Positions 26,711 through 35,586 of a DNA stretch of 64,000 bases are shown here, piece by piece. The notes below the pieces were generated by a model. It was given only the letters and a program-made list of their open reading frames with translations, was not told the origin of the DNA and ran no database searches. The first letter of the stretch is position 1, and every line of letters begins with the position of its first letter. The DNA is taken from contig NZ_CP135922.1 in the NCBI RefSeq assembly GCF_032399705.1, positions 4,278,001-4,342,000 on the forward strand, read 5' to 3'. The stretch is from Paenibacillus sp. BIC5C1 (GTDB lineage: Bacteria > Bacillota > Bacilli > Paenibacillales > Paenibacillaceae). The position numbers were made by a program, and so were the translations under genes.

Positions 26711-27559
26711 TTAAAGCCAGGAACGCATGAGCTCAATGTCACCACGGTGTGTTCCATCTTCGCCTGATTCGGTTTCCAGCACAACTACCGCTTGCTGAAA
26801 TTCAGGCGCACATAACAGTTCCTGCATCGCTTTTTTTCCTATATAACCTTGTCCAATCCGTGCATGTCTGTCCTTGCATGAACCAGAGGGATATTTCGAA
26901 TCATTAAAGTGAACAGCCGCAAGAGCATCCCAGTATCCCAGCATTCTGCCTTTCTCCAGCATCGATGCCTCATTACCTGACGTCCACATGCCTGAAGCAA
27001 AAGCATGACACGTGTCAAAACAAAAAGCAATATGTTCAGGATACCGGCTTAGTTTACGAATCTGTATCAACTCTTCCATCGTCGTACCCATGGGACCATG
27101 ATCTCCAGCTTGATTTTCAAGCAGAATCTTAGCCTGTCCATCCCAATCTGCTAAAGCGGTATCCAGACAGGATATGAGATTCTGATATCCTTCGAGTGGT
27201 TCATTGCTCTTGAGATGACCAAAATGAACTACAGTCCCTACTGAACCGCAAGCATCTGCAATATGCAAATCATTTTGTATCGATGCAATGGTTGCATGAA
27301 AACCCGCCTCTCCTCGGGTTTTGCCCAAAGCCGGATTCGTGGGATAGGGTGAGTGCGCAATGGAAGAAATCCCCTGCGTCTCACACCAGTCCCGACACTG
27401 TTCAGCATCTTTGAGGTCCAATTCTTTCAAGCCAAGACTCCGCGGGTTCTTCGGAAAATATTGAAATGCCGTAGAACCCATCTCATATGCCCGTTTGGCT
27501 GCCTGAAGAAATCCACCTCTGGTGCTAACATGTGCCCCGATTCCGCTTTTAGGCCTCAT
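26711..27559 (-). CDS. nfo: Endonuclease IV, AP endonuclease
   Basis: A 282-residue TIM-barrel enzyme that cuts DNA 5' of abasic sites and trims blocked 3' ends. Metal-binding and family motifs are all visible: GAHVSTRGG at the start, SIAHSPYPTN, LLENQAGDHGPMG, FCFDTCHAFASG, VHFNDSKYPSGSCKDRHARIG and VVLETESGEDG. It overlaps the 3' end of the glycosylase gene by 11 bp, so the base-excision steps are genetically coupled. Confidence 0.93.
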   Translation of the reverse strand: MRPKSGIGAHVSTRGGFLQAAKRAYEMGSTAFQYFPKNPRSLGLKELDLKDAEQCRDWCETQGISSIAHSPYPTNPALGKTRGEAGFHATIASIQNDLHIADACGSVGTVVHFGHLKSNEPLEGYQNLISCLDTALADWDGQAKILLENQAGDHGPMGTTMEELIQIRKLSRYPEHIAFCFDTCHAFASGMWTSGNEASMLEKGRMLGYWDALAAVHFNDSKYPSGSCKDRHARIGQGYIGKKAMQELLCAPEFQQAVVVLETESGEDGTHRGDIELMRSWL

Positions 27560-28370
27560 GCTGGCAATCCGGACAGAAGAAAGCCTTCTTTCCCGTAATT
27601 TCCACGCGCGCTATCGTTCCCCCACAACGAGGGCAAGTTTCCCCTTCACGATCATACACTCGGCACTGCTCGTCAAAACTTCCCGTCTTGGTATCTCCCT
27701 GCATCAACGGCATTTCCATATAACCGCCTTCCGAAGCAGCTTCCCGCAACACGGATTGCATAGAATGGTACAAACGTGCTGTGAGTTCAGGCGATGCAGC
27801 AATATTTTGAGTCTTAGAGCTTGGTCTCAGACCTGCTGCAAATGCAATCTCATCTGAATAACAATTTCCGATGCCTGCAATAATGTGCTGGTTAACCAGT
27901 GTAGTTTTGAGTGTACCTCGACGTCCTTTCAACAGAGCAGCAAAGCGTTCTGCATTCATGCGCCGATCAAGAGGTTCAGGTCCAAGATCAGACATAGCCT
28001 CTTCCGTCTCTTTGGAAGTAAGCAAATGTAGATATCCTAAACGGAGCCCAATAAAGTATAACGTATACTCTCCAAACTGAATTTCCACTTGCGTGGAACG
28101 ATCAGGACGTTCAGCTTCCGTGCCCCAGAAAATCATTCCGCCCAGCATGAGATGAAGCACAAGCCGCTTGCCATTAGCCAAATGAAAGATCAGATGTTTG
28201 GCCCTACGCTCTACAAATATGATACGATTGCCTGTCAGTTCACGGGTAAACACATCAGGATCGGTATTAATCGACTTTTCACGGTTAACCACCACACTTG
28301 TAATCGGCAAATCGAGTATTTTCTCGGACAGCAAGGTCCGGTAGTTTTCCATTTCCGGCAATTCCGGCAT
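27549..28370 (-). CDS. Fpg/Nei-family DNA glycosylase/AP lyase
   Basis: A 273-residue protein starting MPELPEME, which supplies the catalytic Pro2 and Glu3 after Met removal. ERRAKHLIFHL has the conserved lysine near residue 56. The helix-two-turn-helix region is IAGIGNCYSDEIAF near 165. The C-terminal zinc finger is complete, with CRVYDREG, CPRCGGT and FFCPDCQ. It removes oxidised bases and passes abasic sites to endonuclease IV from the overlapping gene. I do not assign mutM, because the loop between LILHLM and GMIFWG differs from textbook Fpg and a Nei-like preference is possible. Confidence 0.88.
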   Translation of the reverse strand: MPELPEMENYRTLLSEKILDLPITSVVVNREKSINTDPDVFTRELTGNRIIFVERRAKHLIFHLANGKRLVLHLMLGGMIFWGTEAERPDRSTQVEIQFGEYTLYFIGLRLGYLHLLTSKETEEAMSDLGPEPLDRRMNAERFAALLKGRRGTLKTTLVNQHIIAGIGNCYSDEIAFAAGLRPSSKTQNIAASPELTARLYHSMQSVLREAASEGGYMEMPLMQGDTKTGSFDEQCRVYDREGETCPRCGGTIARVEITGKKAFFCPDCQHEA

Positions 28371-28377
28371 CGTACAT

Positions 28378-29187
28378 CTACCCCTTCTTGGATGCTTGGC
28401 CTGTCGTCTGCGACAGCCACTCAATCAGTTTATGCAAATCTTCAAACACATGATCAGGACGAACCTTGGTCGCTTGGATGTGGCTATCCATATTGTCCCG
28501 TGTCGTTATCCCCGTAAGAACCAGCAGAGTTTCGCATCCCGCCGCAGCGCCTGCGGCAATATCTGTACGCATATTGTCTCCGATTACAGCAACTTCATCA
28601 GACTTTAAGTTCAATCGGCTAATGGCAGACTTCATAATAATACTTGATGGTTTGCCAATGACGGTAGGATGAACTCCGGTTGCTGCTTCTATCGCTGCCC
28701 CAATCGTCCCTGCTCCCGGCGTAAGCCCATCATCAGAAGGTAGCTGCAAATCAGGATTGGTCATAACAGATTTAGAGCCACCATTGATCCAGCGAAGCGC
28801 TTTAGTCAATTTATGATAGGAAAATTCACGATCAATTCCTTGTATAACGTATTCAGGTTCATCGTCTGCTAGTGTAAGACCTGCTGCTTCAATCGCTTGC
28901 AACAGCCCTTCTTCCCCGATACAAGCCACTTTCGCACCCGGAGACTCTTGGGCCACGTATTCCGCAGCCGCCACCGCAGAAGTACATACCTGAGATGCAT
29001 CGGCGGGGATGCCCATCCCATTCAGATGATCTGCCACACCTTGCGGTGTGCGCGAAGAATTATTAGTCACAAACAAATAAGGCATGCCTTGTTCATTCAA
29101 TGTCCGAATAAGCTTATCGGCTCCTTCGATACGATGTCTGCCATGATAGAGCGTACCATCCAGGTCGATCAGATAGGCCTTAATCAT
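28378..29187 (-). CDS. HAD-superfamily IIA phosphatase, NagD/YutF-like
   Basis: A 269-residue HAD hydrolase. Motif I is LIDLDGTLYHG, motif II TNNSS, motif III lysine in GKPSSIIMKSA, and motif IV GDNMRTDIAAG. The C2 cap domain lies between motifs II and III. Members dephosphorylate small molecules such as p-nitrophenyl phosphate or nucleotides; the true substrate is unknown. ATG at 29187 has AAAGGAAG eight bases upstream. It heads the repair operon. Confidence 0.88.
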   Translation of the reverse strand: MIKAYLIDLDGTLYHGRHRIEGADKLIRTLNEQGMPYLFVTNNSSRTPQGVADHLNGMGIPADASQVCTSAVAAAEYVAQESPGAKVACIGEEGLLQAIEAAGLTLADDEPEYVIQGIDREFSYHKLTKALRWINGGSKSVMTNPDLQLPSDDGLTPGAGTIGAAIEAATGVHPTVIGKPSSIIMKSAISRLNLKSDEVAVIGDNMRTDIAAGAAAGCETLLVLTGITTRDNMDSHIQATKVRPDHVFEDLHKLIEWLSQTTGQASKKG

Positions 29188-29196
29188 ATACAGCAC

Positions 29197-29541
29197 TTCC
29201 TTTCTTTATTGCATTAACATTTCATGTCCTTAACCATTTGCATCGAACTACAATGCTAACCTATGTATACAGTACATAAAAATGGCTTGCTCGCATCTGC
29301 ACGCAACACGTCGAACTGAATCGAACCTGGACGTTTAGCCCCGCGCGTCTTCTGTACAAGCTTGTCATTTCCTGCGCTTTCCCGGAAAATAATTGAATCA
29401 TTTCCCTGCTCATATTGCCCATCCTACACGCTTTCCGGCCAGATTGCAAAAGGGACCTCGGGAGTAACTTCCCCTCAGTCCCGTGTAATTAACGGCTTGT
29501 TCTCCCGTCGTGTTTGGCTGTACTCTTTTGCACATCCACCA
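29197..29541. other. 345-bp gap between the repair operon and rnz
   Basis: No gene is supported here. It contains a terminator-like hairpin of rnz on the minus strand at 29452-29482 (GGGAC/GTCCC stem, then TTTTGC, weak). Near 29263-29278 is a TATGTA-TACATA dyad upstream of the HAD gene that could be an operator. Confidence 0.5.
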
Positions 29542-30480
29542 TTAGGATTCGCTCTTACGGTGAACAACTGGAATAAGCTCGTGTTCAATCGCAAGTTTGG
29601 AATTCGGGAATATCGATTGCGCCTCCTCCAGAAGTGGCTGCAACTGATCCTCATCTTTGTAACGAGAGCTAAAATGGGTCATGATCAGCTGTCCCGCACC
29701 TGCCGCTCTCGCCGCCTCAGCCGCTTGCTTCGAAGTACTATGATAGTACTCATGTGCCGTATCAGCCAAATCATGCAGGAACGTAGCTTCGTGTACAAGA
29801 ACATCCGCATTTAGAGCGAGCGGCTGCACATTGTCACACGGGCGTGTATCGCCCAAGATGGTAATGACCATACCTCGCTTGGGTGCACCCAACACATCTT
29901 CTGGACGAAGGAAGTCCCCGTTGTCGAGGGTAATCGTTTCTCCCCGTTTCAAGCGACCAAATAGCGGCCCCGGCTTCAAGCCATACTCAGCCAGTTTTGC
30001 AGGGTCCAGACTGCCTGGACGATCCTTTTCGGTAATCCGATATCCATAACTGTCGATACGATGTTCTAGCAACGCAGATTCTACAATGAAGCTCTCATCT
30101 TCGAAAAGCACTCCGCCTGTATGTTCCACAATGCTTAGTTCATAGTTTAGCCGTGATTGGCTCAGCTCCATGGTTGTCATGATCATTCGTTCAGTTCCTG
30201 GCGGTCCATACACCGTTAACGGTGTAGTGCCACCCTGATATGCTCTGCTGGAGAGCAGACCTGGTAGTCCAAATACATGATCTCCATGTAAATGGGTGAT
30301 AAATATTTTCTCCAATTTGCTCAATTTAAGGGGAGAACTTAAAATCTGATGCTGGGTTCCTTCCCCGCAGTCAAACAACCACAATGCTCTGCGCTCATCC
30401 AACATGCGCAGCCCTATGGAAGTTACATTCCGCTGAAGCGTAGGTACACCAGCGTTAGTTCCCAGGAAATATAGTTCCAT
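29542..30480 (-). CDS. rnz: Ribonuclease Z, tRNA 3'-processing endonuclease
   Basis: A 312-residue metallo-beta-lactamase-fold nuclease that removes tRNA 3' trailers. Zinc motif FITHLHGDHVFGLPG is near residue 60. Later ligands are in ILGDTRPCDNV and LVHEATF, and HSTSKQAAEAARAAGAGQLIMTHFSSRY is typical of the family. The start MELYFLGTNAG at 30480 matches other RNase Z proteins; the frame stays open 30 bases upstream without support. It has its own transcription unit after the metH terminator. Confidence 0.93.
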   Translation of the reverse strand: MELYFLGTNAGVPTLQRNVTSIGLRMLDERRALWLFDCGEGTQHQILSSPLKLSKLEKIFITHLHGDHVFGLPGLLSSRAYQGGTTPLTVYGPPGTERMIMTTMELSQSRLNYELSIVEHTGGVLFEDESFIVESALLEHRIDSYGYRITEKDRPGSLDPAKLAEYGLKPGPLFGRLKRGETITLDNGDFLRPEDVLGAPKRGMVITILGDTRPCDNVQPLALNADVLVHEATFLHDLADTAHEYYHSTSKQAAEAARAAGAGQLIMTHFSSRYKDEDQLQPLLEEAQSIFPNSKLAIEHELIPVVHRKSES

Positions 30481-30508
30481 CTGGATCGCACCTCTTTCTG
30501 CTGCCAGC

Positions 30509-30534
30509 AAAAAGCCTCCGACAATGCGGAGGGC
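30509..30534 (-). terminator. Terminator of metH
   Basis: On the minus strand a GCCCTCCG/CGGAGGC hairpin is followed by TTTTTG, 20 bp after the metH stop. Confidence 0.8.
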
Positions 30535-30553
30535 TTTGCCTGACCTTTTACTT

Positions 30554-33500
30554 TTAAGCCTTATCCACGTTAAAATACTTCGCTTGCGGATGGCTGAATA
30601 CCATCGCCGATACCGATGCTTCAGGTTCCATCATGAAACCTTCAGTCAATTCCACACCAATATCCTCAGGCTGTAACAACTTGAACAGTGGGCCTTGGTC
30701 TTCCAAGTCGGGACAAGCCGGATATCCGAATGATACCCTGATTCCCTGATAGCGTGCTCCATGACGTTGCTTCATGGTCATCTGTGCTGGATCCGGGAAT
30801 CCCCAGATATCTCTCATCATATGATGAACCCGCTCAGCTAATCCCTCTGCTACTTCAAGCGCTACGGATTGCAGAGCATGTGAACGAAGATAATCACCTT
30901 GCTCCTTCCAAGCTGTCGATAACTCCCGTACACCATGCCCAGCCGTTACGACCATGAAACCAACGTAATCCATTTGTCCGGATTCCACTGGCTTTAAGAA
31001 ATCGGAAAGACACAGGTATGGTTCAACTTTTTGACGAGGGAACGTGAATGTATGCAAGATATTACTTGTATTCTCCGGGTCATAGATGATGACGCTGTTA
31101 CCACTGGACTGAGCCGGGAAGAAACGATACATCGCATGCGCCTGAATAATCCCGTCACGAACAGCTTCCTGCATAATATCATCCACTACCGCTTTCAGGT
31201 CAGTGGCTTTCTGATCACCCGAAGCAAGCAACTGCTCTACTGAGCCACGCAAACCAAGATGGTGACCTAGCAACATCTGCATGTTCACATACGGTAATAT
31301 GTGTGATAGCGGATAGTTGCGCATCACATGTCGTTCCAGATCCGGTGGAACGAGAACCGGATTGTCTACTGCGATATCCGAACGCTCTACCCGTGTAAGC
31401 TCGGGAAGTGATGTAACGGTTTCTGCGCCAGCTGCGTCCGCCTCTTTTTCAGCGTCCATCTCCAGCTGCATCACTTCACGAGTACTTGGATTCATCAGCT
31501 TGTTGGCCAAATCCAGGCCATCCATCGCATCTTTTGCATATACAACCATGCCGTTATATTCCGGGCGTATACGATTCTTGGTGAATTTGCGTGTCAATGC
31601 CGCTCCACCAACCATAATAGGCACATCAATACCTGCTGTGCGTAAGTCCTGAGCGGTTAGAATCATCTGTTGTGCCGATTTCACCAACAGACCGGATAAA
31701 CCGATAGCATCGACTTTCTCTTCTCTGTATGCCTCGATAATTCGCTCTGGTGGTACTTTTATACCCAAATTAATGATCCGGTAACCGTTATTGGAAAGGA
31801 TGATCTCCACCAGGTTTTTGCCGATGTCATGCACATCGCCTTTGACCGTCGCTAAAATAATCTTTCCTTTAACTGACGTCTCATTTTTCTCCATGAACTG
31901 TTCCAAATAAGCAACCGAAGCCTTCATAACTTCCGCGCTCTGAAGCACTTCTGCTACGATCAGCTCATTATTGTTAAACAGTCGCCCTACTTCTTCCATG
32001 CCCCGCATCAACGGGCCATTGATTACTTCAAGGGCTGTATATTTGGCGAGTGCCTGCTCCAGATCGGGCAGCAAACCTTCTTTGCTTCCTTCAACAACAT
32101 ACGATGCGAGACGTTCTTCCAACGACAGGTTCGAAATCTTTTCTTTTTTCTCAACCTTTTTGTTACGGAACGCGGCTACGAAAGCAGCCAGTGTTTCATC
32201 ATTCGTATTATATAACAGCTCTTCCGAGAGTCTGCGCTCTTCTTCGGGAATGGATGCATAACGCTCCAGCTTCTCGGTGTTGACGATGGCATAATCGAGA
32301 CCTGCTTTGGTACACTCATATAAAAATACAGAGTTCAGCACTTCACGCCCAGCTTCAGGCAATCCAAATGAAATGTTACTGATCCCCAGTATCGTATGAC
32401 ATTCAGGCATCGCTTCTTTAATGACACGAATACCTTCGATTGTTTCTTTCGCCGATCCGATATACTGTTCATCGCCCGTCCCTACTGGAAACACCAGGGT
32501 ATCAAAAATCAGGTCTTCGGCTTTTAAGCCATATTTGTTCACCAGCAAATCGTAAGACCGCTTGGCTACCTCCAGCTTGTCCTCACGACTAATGGCTTGA
32601 CCGCGTTCATCAATCGTTCCAACAACGACAGCACCGCCGTATTTATGCAAGAGCGGAGTGACCAGCTCGAACTTTTCCTCGCCGTCCTCAAGGTTAATGG
32701 AGTTAATTATCGCTTTACCCTGAGAGTATTGCAGTGCAAGGTCGATGACGGCTGCATCTGTCGTATCGATCATAAGTGGCACCTTTACTTTTTTGACAAC
32801 AAGTTCAAGGAATTTCTCCATGTCTTCAGCTTCTTCACGGTCCGGGTCTTGAACACAAACGTCGACAACATGTGCCCCATTTTTCACCTGAGCCCGAGCA
32901 ATTTCTGAAGCTTCTTCATATTTACCTTCAACAATAAGACGCTTGAATTTTCGTGATCCAAGTACGTTCGTACGTTCCCCAACCATGTAAGGGCGATTGT
33001 CCTGTTCGACGTAGACTGGATCTATTCCTGACAACGCTGGTGGATGTGTTCCGTTCATTTCTCTGGGAGGGTACTTGGCAAGTGTATCCCGCATTGCCCG
33101 AATATGTGCAGGTGTTGTTCCACAGCAGCCGCCCGCGATGTTCAACCAGCCTTGTTCGGCAAAAGCACCGATCTTCTGAGCAAGCGAATCCGGGGATTCA
33201 TGGTAATTACCATTCTCATCCGGAAGACCTGCATTCGGATAACAACTTACTGCAACTGAAGCCATACCGGAAAGTGATCGAATATGGTCACGCATAAATT
33301 CCGGACCTGTAGCACAGTTTAGTCCCACTGAAATTGGGTTAAGGTGTTCTAAGGATATATAAAAAGACTCAATGTTCTGACCAGCTAGGGTTGTACCCAT
33401 CGGTTCGATCGTTCCTGAGATCATCAGAGGAAGTTTGATGCCGCTTTGCTCGAATGCCTGTTGAATTCCAATGCTACCTGCTTTTACATTAAGCGTGTCT

Positions 33501-33994
33501 TGTGAGGTTTCGAGCAGCAACGCATCAACGCCTCCCTCAATTAAAGCAAGCGCTTGCTCGAAATAACTGTCGATGAGCTCTTGAAAAGTTACTCCACCCG
33601 TTACTGACAGCGTTTTGGTTGTAGGTCCCATTGCACCTACCACATAACGTGGAGACTCCGGTGTCGAAAATCGATCCACGGCAGCTTTTGCGATTCTGGC
33701 TGCTTCGAGATTAATTTCAATTGCACGGTCCTGAATGTCATATTCAGCAAGTACAACAGAAGTTGCACCAAACGTATTTGTTTCAATCAAGTCAGCACCG
33801 GCTTCCAGATATTCCTCATGAATACGCTGGATTAGATCCGGACGTGTAAGCACAAGCATTTCATTACATCCATCCAGGTCTTCTCCGCCAAAATCTGCGC
33901 CAGTGAGATCAACTTGTTGAATCATGGTCCCCATTGCACCGTCGAGGATCAATATTCGTTGTTTTAATGCATCATGTAGGCTAAGCTTGTCCAA
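30554..33994 (-). CDS. metH: Cobalamin-dependent methionine synthase
   Basis: A 1,146-residue enzyme with the full domain set. The homocysteine domain comes first (LDGAMGTMIQ, LNCATGPEFM, AGGCCGTTP zinc cysteines). The pterin domain follows (VGERTNVLGSRKF, VDVCVQDPDREE), then the cap, the B12 domain (VHDIGKNLVEIIL, with the cobalt-ligand histidine) and the SAM-binding activation domain at the C-terminus (FGYPACPDLEDQ). It methylates homocysteine from methyl-THF. I chose TTG at 33994, eight bases behind GGAGG; the GTG at 34003 overlaps that ribosome site. No S-box or B12 riboswitch is visible upstream. Confidence 0.95.
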   Translation of the reverse strand: MDKLSLHDALKQRILILDGAMGTMIQQVDLTGADFGGEDLDGCNEMLVLTRPDLIQRIHEEYLEAGADLIETNTFGATSVVLAEYDIQDRAIEINLEAARIAKAAVDRFSTPESPRYVVGAMGPTTKTLSVTGGVTFQELIDSYFEQALALIEGGVDALLLETSQDTLNVKAGSIGIQQAFEQSGIKLPLMISGTIEPMGTTLAGQNIESFYISLEHLNPISVGLNCATGPEFMRDHIRSLSGMASVAVSCYPNAGLPDENGNYHESPDSLAQKIGAFAEQGWLNIAGGCCGTTPAHIRAMRDTLAKYPPREMNGTHPPALSGIDPVYVEQDNRPYMVGERTNVLGSRKFKRLIVEGKYEEASEIARAQVKNGAHVVDVCVQDPDREEAEDMEKFLELVVKKVKVPLMIDTTDAAVIDLALQYSQGKAIINSINLEDGEEKFELVTPLLHKYGGAVVVGTIDERGQAISREDKLEVAKRSYDLLVNKYGLKAEDLIFDTLVFPVGTGDEQYIGSAKETIEGIRVIKEAMPECHTILGISNISFGLPEAGREVLNSVFLYECTKAGLDYAIVNTEKLERYASIPEEERRLSEELLYNTNDETLAAFVAAFRNKKVEKKEKISNLSLEERLASYVVEGSKEGLLPDLEQALAKYTALEVINGPLMRGMEEVGRLFNNNELIVAEVLQSAEVMKASVAYLEQFMEKNETSVKGKIILATVKGDVHDIGKNLVEIILSNNGYRIINLGIKVPPERIIEAYREEKVDAIGLSGLLVKSAQQMILTAQDLRTAGIDVPIMVGGAALTRKFTKNRIRPEYNGMVVYAKDAMDGLDLANKLMNPSTREVMQLEMDAEKEADAAGAETVTSLPELTRVERSDIAVDNPVLVPPDLERHVMRNYPLSHILPYVNMQMLLGHHLGLRGSVEQLLASGDQKATDLKAVVDDIMQEAVRDGIIQAHAMYRFFPAQSSGNSVIIYDPENTSNILHTFTFPRQKVEPYLCLSDFLKPVESGQMDYVGFMVVTAGHGVRELSTAWKEQGDYLRSHALQSVALEVAEGLAERVHHMMRDIWGFPDPAQMTMKQRHGARYQGIRVSFGYPACPDLEDQGPLFKLLQPEDIGVELTEGFMMEPEASVSAMVFSHPQAKYFNVDKA

Positions 33995-34109
33995 TATCGT
34001 CACCTCCGCAAAACGTTAAATCTTAGTTTAACAGAAACTAACTTAATGTGAAAGATCGGGTTTGATCAGTCCCCAGGCGGTTTTTATGAAGTCCGAATGA
34101 ATTTGTGAA

Positions 34110-34138
34110 TCGACAAAAATAGTGGAATCCGATATAAT
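34110..34138 (+). promoter_or_regulatory. Promoter of the acireductone dioxygenase gene
   Basis: TCGACA (34110-34115) and TATAAT (34133-34138) are separated by 17 bp. It is divergent from metH. Confidence 0.7.
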
Positions 34139-34172
34139 AGCGATTAAACCAAGTGGAAAAGAGGGAAAGAAT

Positions 34173-34718
34173 ATGGCTGAAATTGTAATCCGAAATACGA
34201 ACGAACGTATCACTGGAGACGAAAATGTTCGAAATTTCTTAAACAAATATGAAGTATTATTTGAAAAATGGGACGCGTCCAAATTAAACACTGATCTGCA
34301 AAACAACTTTGGACTCACTGATGAACAAAAAGAAGAAGTACTAAAAACATTTGATTATGAAATCAGAGACTTGGCTGCACGTCGCGGGTACCAAATCTGG
34401 GATGTCATTACGCTGTCTGAACAAACACCAGATATTGAAGAGAAGCTTGCCAAATTCGAAGAGATTCATACTCATGCTGAAGATGAAATCCGTGCTATTG
34501 TAGCCGGCAAAGGAATCTTTGTTATCAAAGCTACAGATGATGTAGGTTACTTTAATGTAGAATTGTCTCCTGGAGACGTTATCTCGGTACCTGAGAACAC
34601 CCCACACTTCTTCACATTGATGGAGAACAAACAAATCATTGCTGTACGTCTGTTCATTGAAAAAGATGGCTGGATCGCAGATCCTTACCCAGATCCAACG
34701 TTTATCAAACAAGCCTAA
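34173..34718 (+). CDS. mtnD: Acireductone dioxygenase (ARD-type cupin)
   Basis: A 181-residue cupin. The metal site is IHTHAEDEIRAI (two His and Glu) with a later PHFFTL histidine, as in ARD of the methionine salvage pathway, which oxidises acireductone to the keto acid precursor of methionine. ATG at 34173 has GAGGGAAAG upstream; the frame is open to 34122 without support. No other mtn gene is in this window, but the gene is divergent from metH, so both act in methionine supply. Function rests on the ARD motif spacing. Confidence 0.85.
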   Translation: MAEIVIRNTNERITGDENVRNFLNKYEVLFEKWDASKLNTDLQNNFGLTDEQKEEVLKTFDYEIRDLAARRGYQIWDVITLSEQTPDIEEKLAKFEEIHTHAEDEIRAIVAGKGIFVIKATDDVGYFNVELSPGDVISVPENTPHFFTLMENKQIIAVRLFIEKDGWIADPYPDPTFIKQA

Positions 34719-34744
34719 TAAGCAAATTCTATTATTTGCTCAAC

Positions 34745-34776
34745 AAACCCCTGTTCAATTCGAACAGGGGTTTCTT
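34745..34776 (+). terminator. Terminator of mtnD
   Basis: The AAACCCCTGTTC/GAACAGGGGTTT stem with an AATTC loop is followed by CTTC. It may work in both directions, since the gntR gene ends 32 bp further on. Confidence 0.75.
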
Positions 34777-34807
34777 CATATTCAGATAGTATACAACATT
34801 AGATGTC

Positions 34808-35482
34808 CTATATAAAATAATGTGGATATTTTGCCTTCATCTTCTCTTGTTCAACAACAACTAGTCTGAGATGTGCTTCCATAACTTCAACAGCTCGCTC
34901 GGTTTCACGTTCCGTAATAAGCCGGTATATTTCTTTATGTTGTGAAATAATAACCTCTGCATCGGAATCTTCAGACAAACGTAATAAACGAAGGCGATTA
35001 AAGGGAATATTGAGCTGCTGCAGCATTTTCCAAGTTCTCATTTTTCCTGTGCCTTGAAACAATATCTGATGAAACTCTTCATCTAATTCAAAAAGCCGAT
35101 AAAAATTATTTTTTCCTATACATACTTCCTGCATAGCAATATTGGTTTCAAGTCTGAATCTGAATTCTTCCGGAAAAGAAGCACAAGCCAGCGTAACAAT
35201 TTCCTTCTCCATCTTCTCCCTCATAAACCGGCCTTCTTCAACATGCTCCAGATTAATATGGGAGACAATGGTACCACTCTGTGGAATGATATCCAGTAAT
35301 TCTTCCTCGGCAAGCTTCATAAAAGCTTCACGTACTGGTGTTCTGCTTACTTGCAATTCATCCGCAATTTCCTTCTCGGAAATCTTGGTACCAGGCTCAA
35401 GTTCAAGGTGCAGAATCCGTTCCTTTATCAGATTGTATGAATAAGCCCGGGTCGAACCTCTAATCTTTTGATTAAGTGACAT
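34808..35482 (-). CDS. GntR-family transcriptional regulator, FadR/FCD type
   Basis: A 224-residue regulator. The N-terminal winged helix is present (SEKEIADELQVSRTPVREAFMKLAEEELL, then PQSGTIVSHI). The C-terminal all-helical FCD domain has the expected acid/His positions (ELDEEFHQILF, ISQHKEIYRLI, AHLRLV). It lies about 100 bp downstream of the transporter genes on the same strand and probably controls them in response to a sugar acid or similar ligand; the ligand is not known. Confidence 0.85.
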   Translation of the reverse strand: MSLNQKIRGSTRAYSYNLIKERILHLELEPGTKISEKEIADELQVSRTPVREAFMKLAEEELLDIIPQSGTIVSHINLEHVEEGRFMREKMEKEIVTLACASFPEEFRFRLETNIAMQEVCIGKNNFYRLFELDEEFHQILFQGTGKMRTWKMLQQLNIPFNRLRLLRLSEDSDAEVIISQHKEIYRLITERETERAVEVMEAHLRLVVVEQEKMKAKYPHYFI

Positions 35483-35586
35483 GCCTTAACCTCTTCCTCT
35501 CAGCCATATTCATCCATCTTAGCACAATTTGCCGTTCCACTAAAATTCCCTAAATGAAACGGCAACGGGCAAATTTCAGTTCAGAA

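Noticed and set aside
29263..29482. T-box or other riboswitch leader in the gap before rnz's end
   Set aside because: Only a simple hairpin and a short dyad are present; no T-box or specifier-like sequence could be found.
34004..34109. Possible S-box or B12 riboswitch before metH
   Set aside because: No conserved S-box or cobalamin-box sequence can be found in the roughly 100 bp available.
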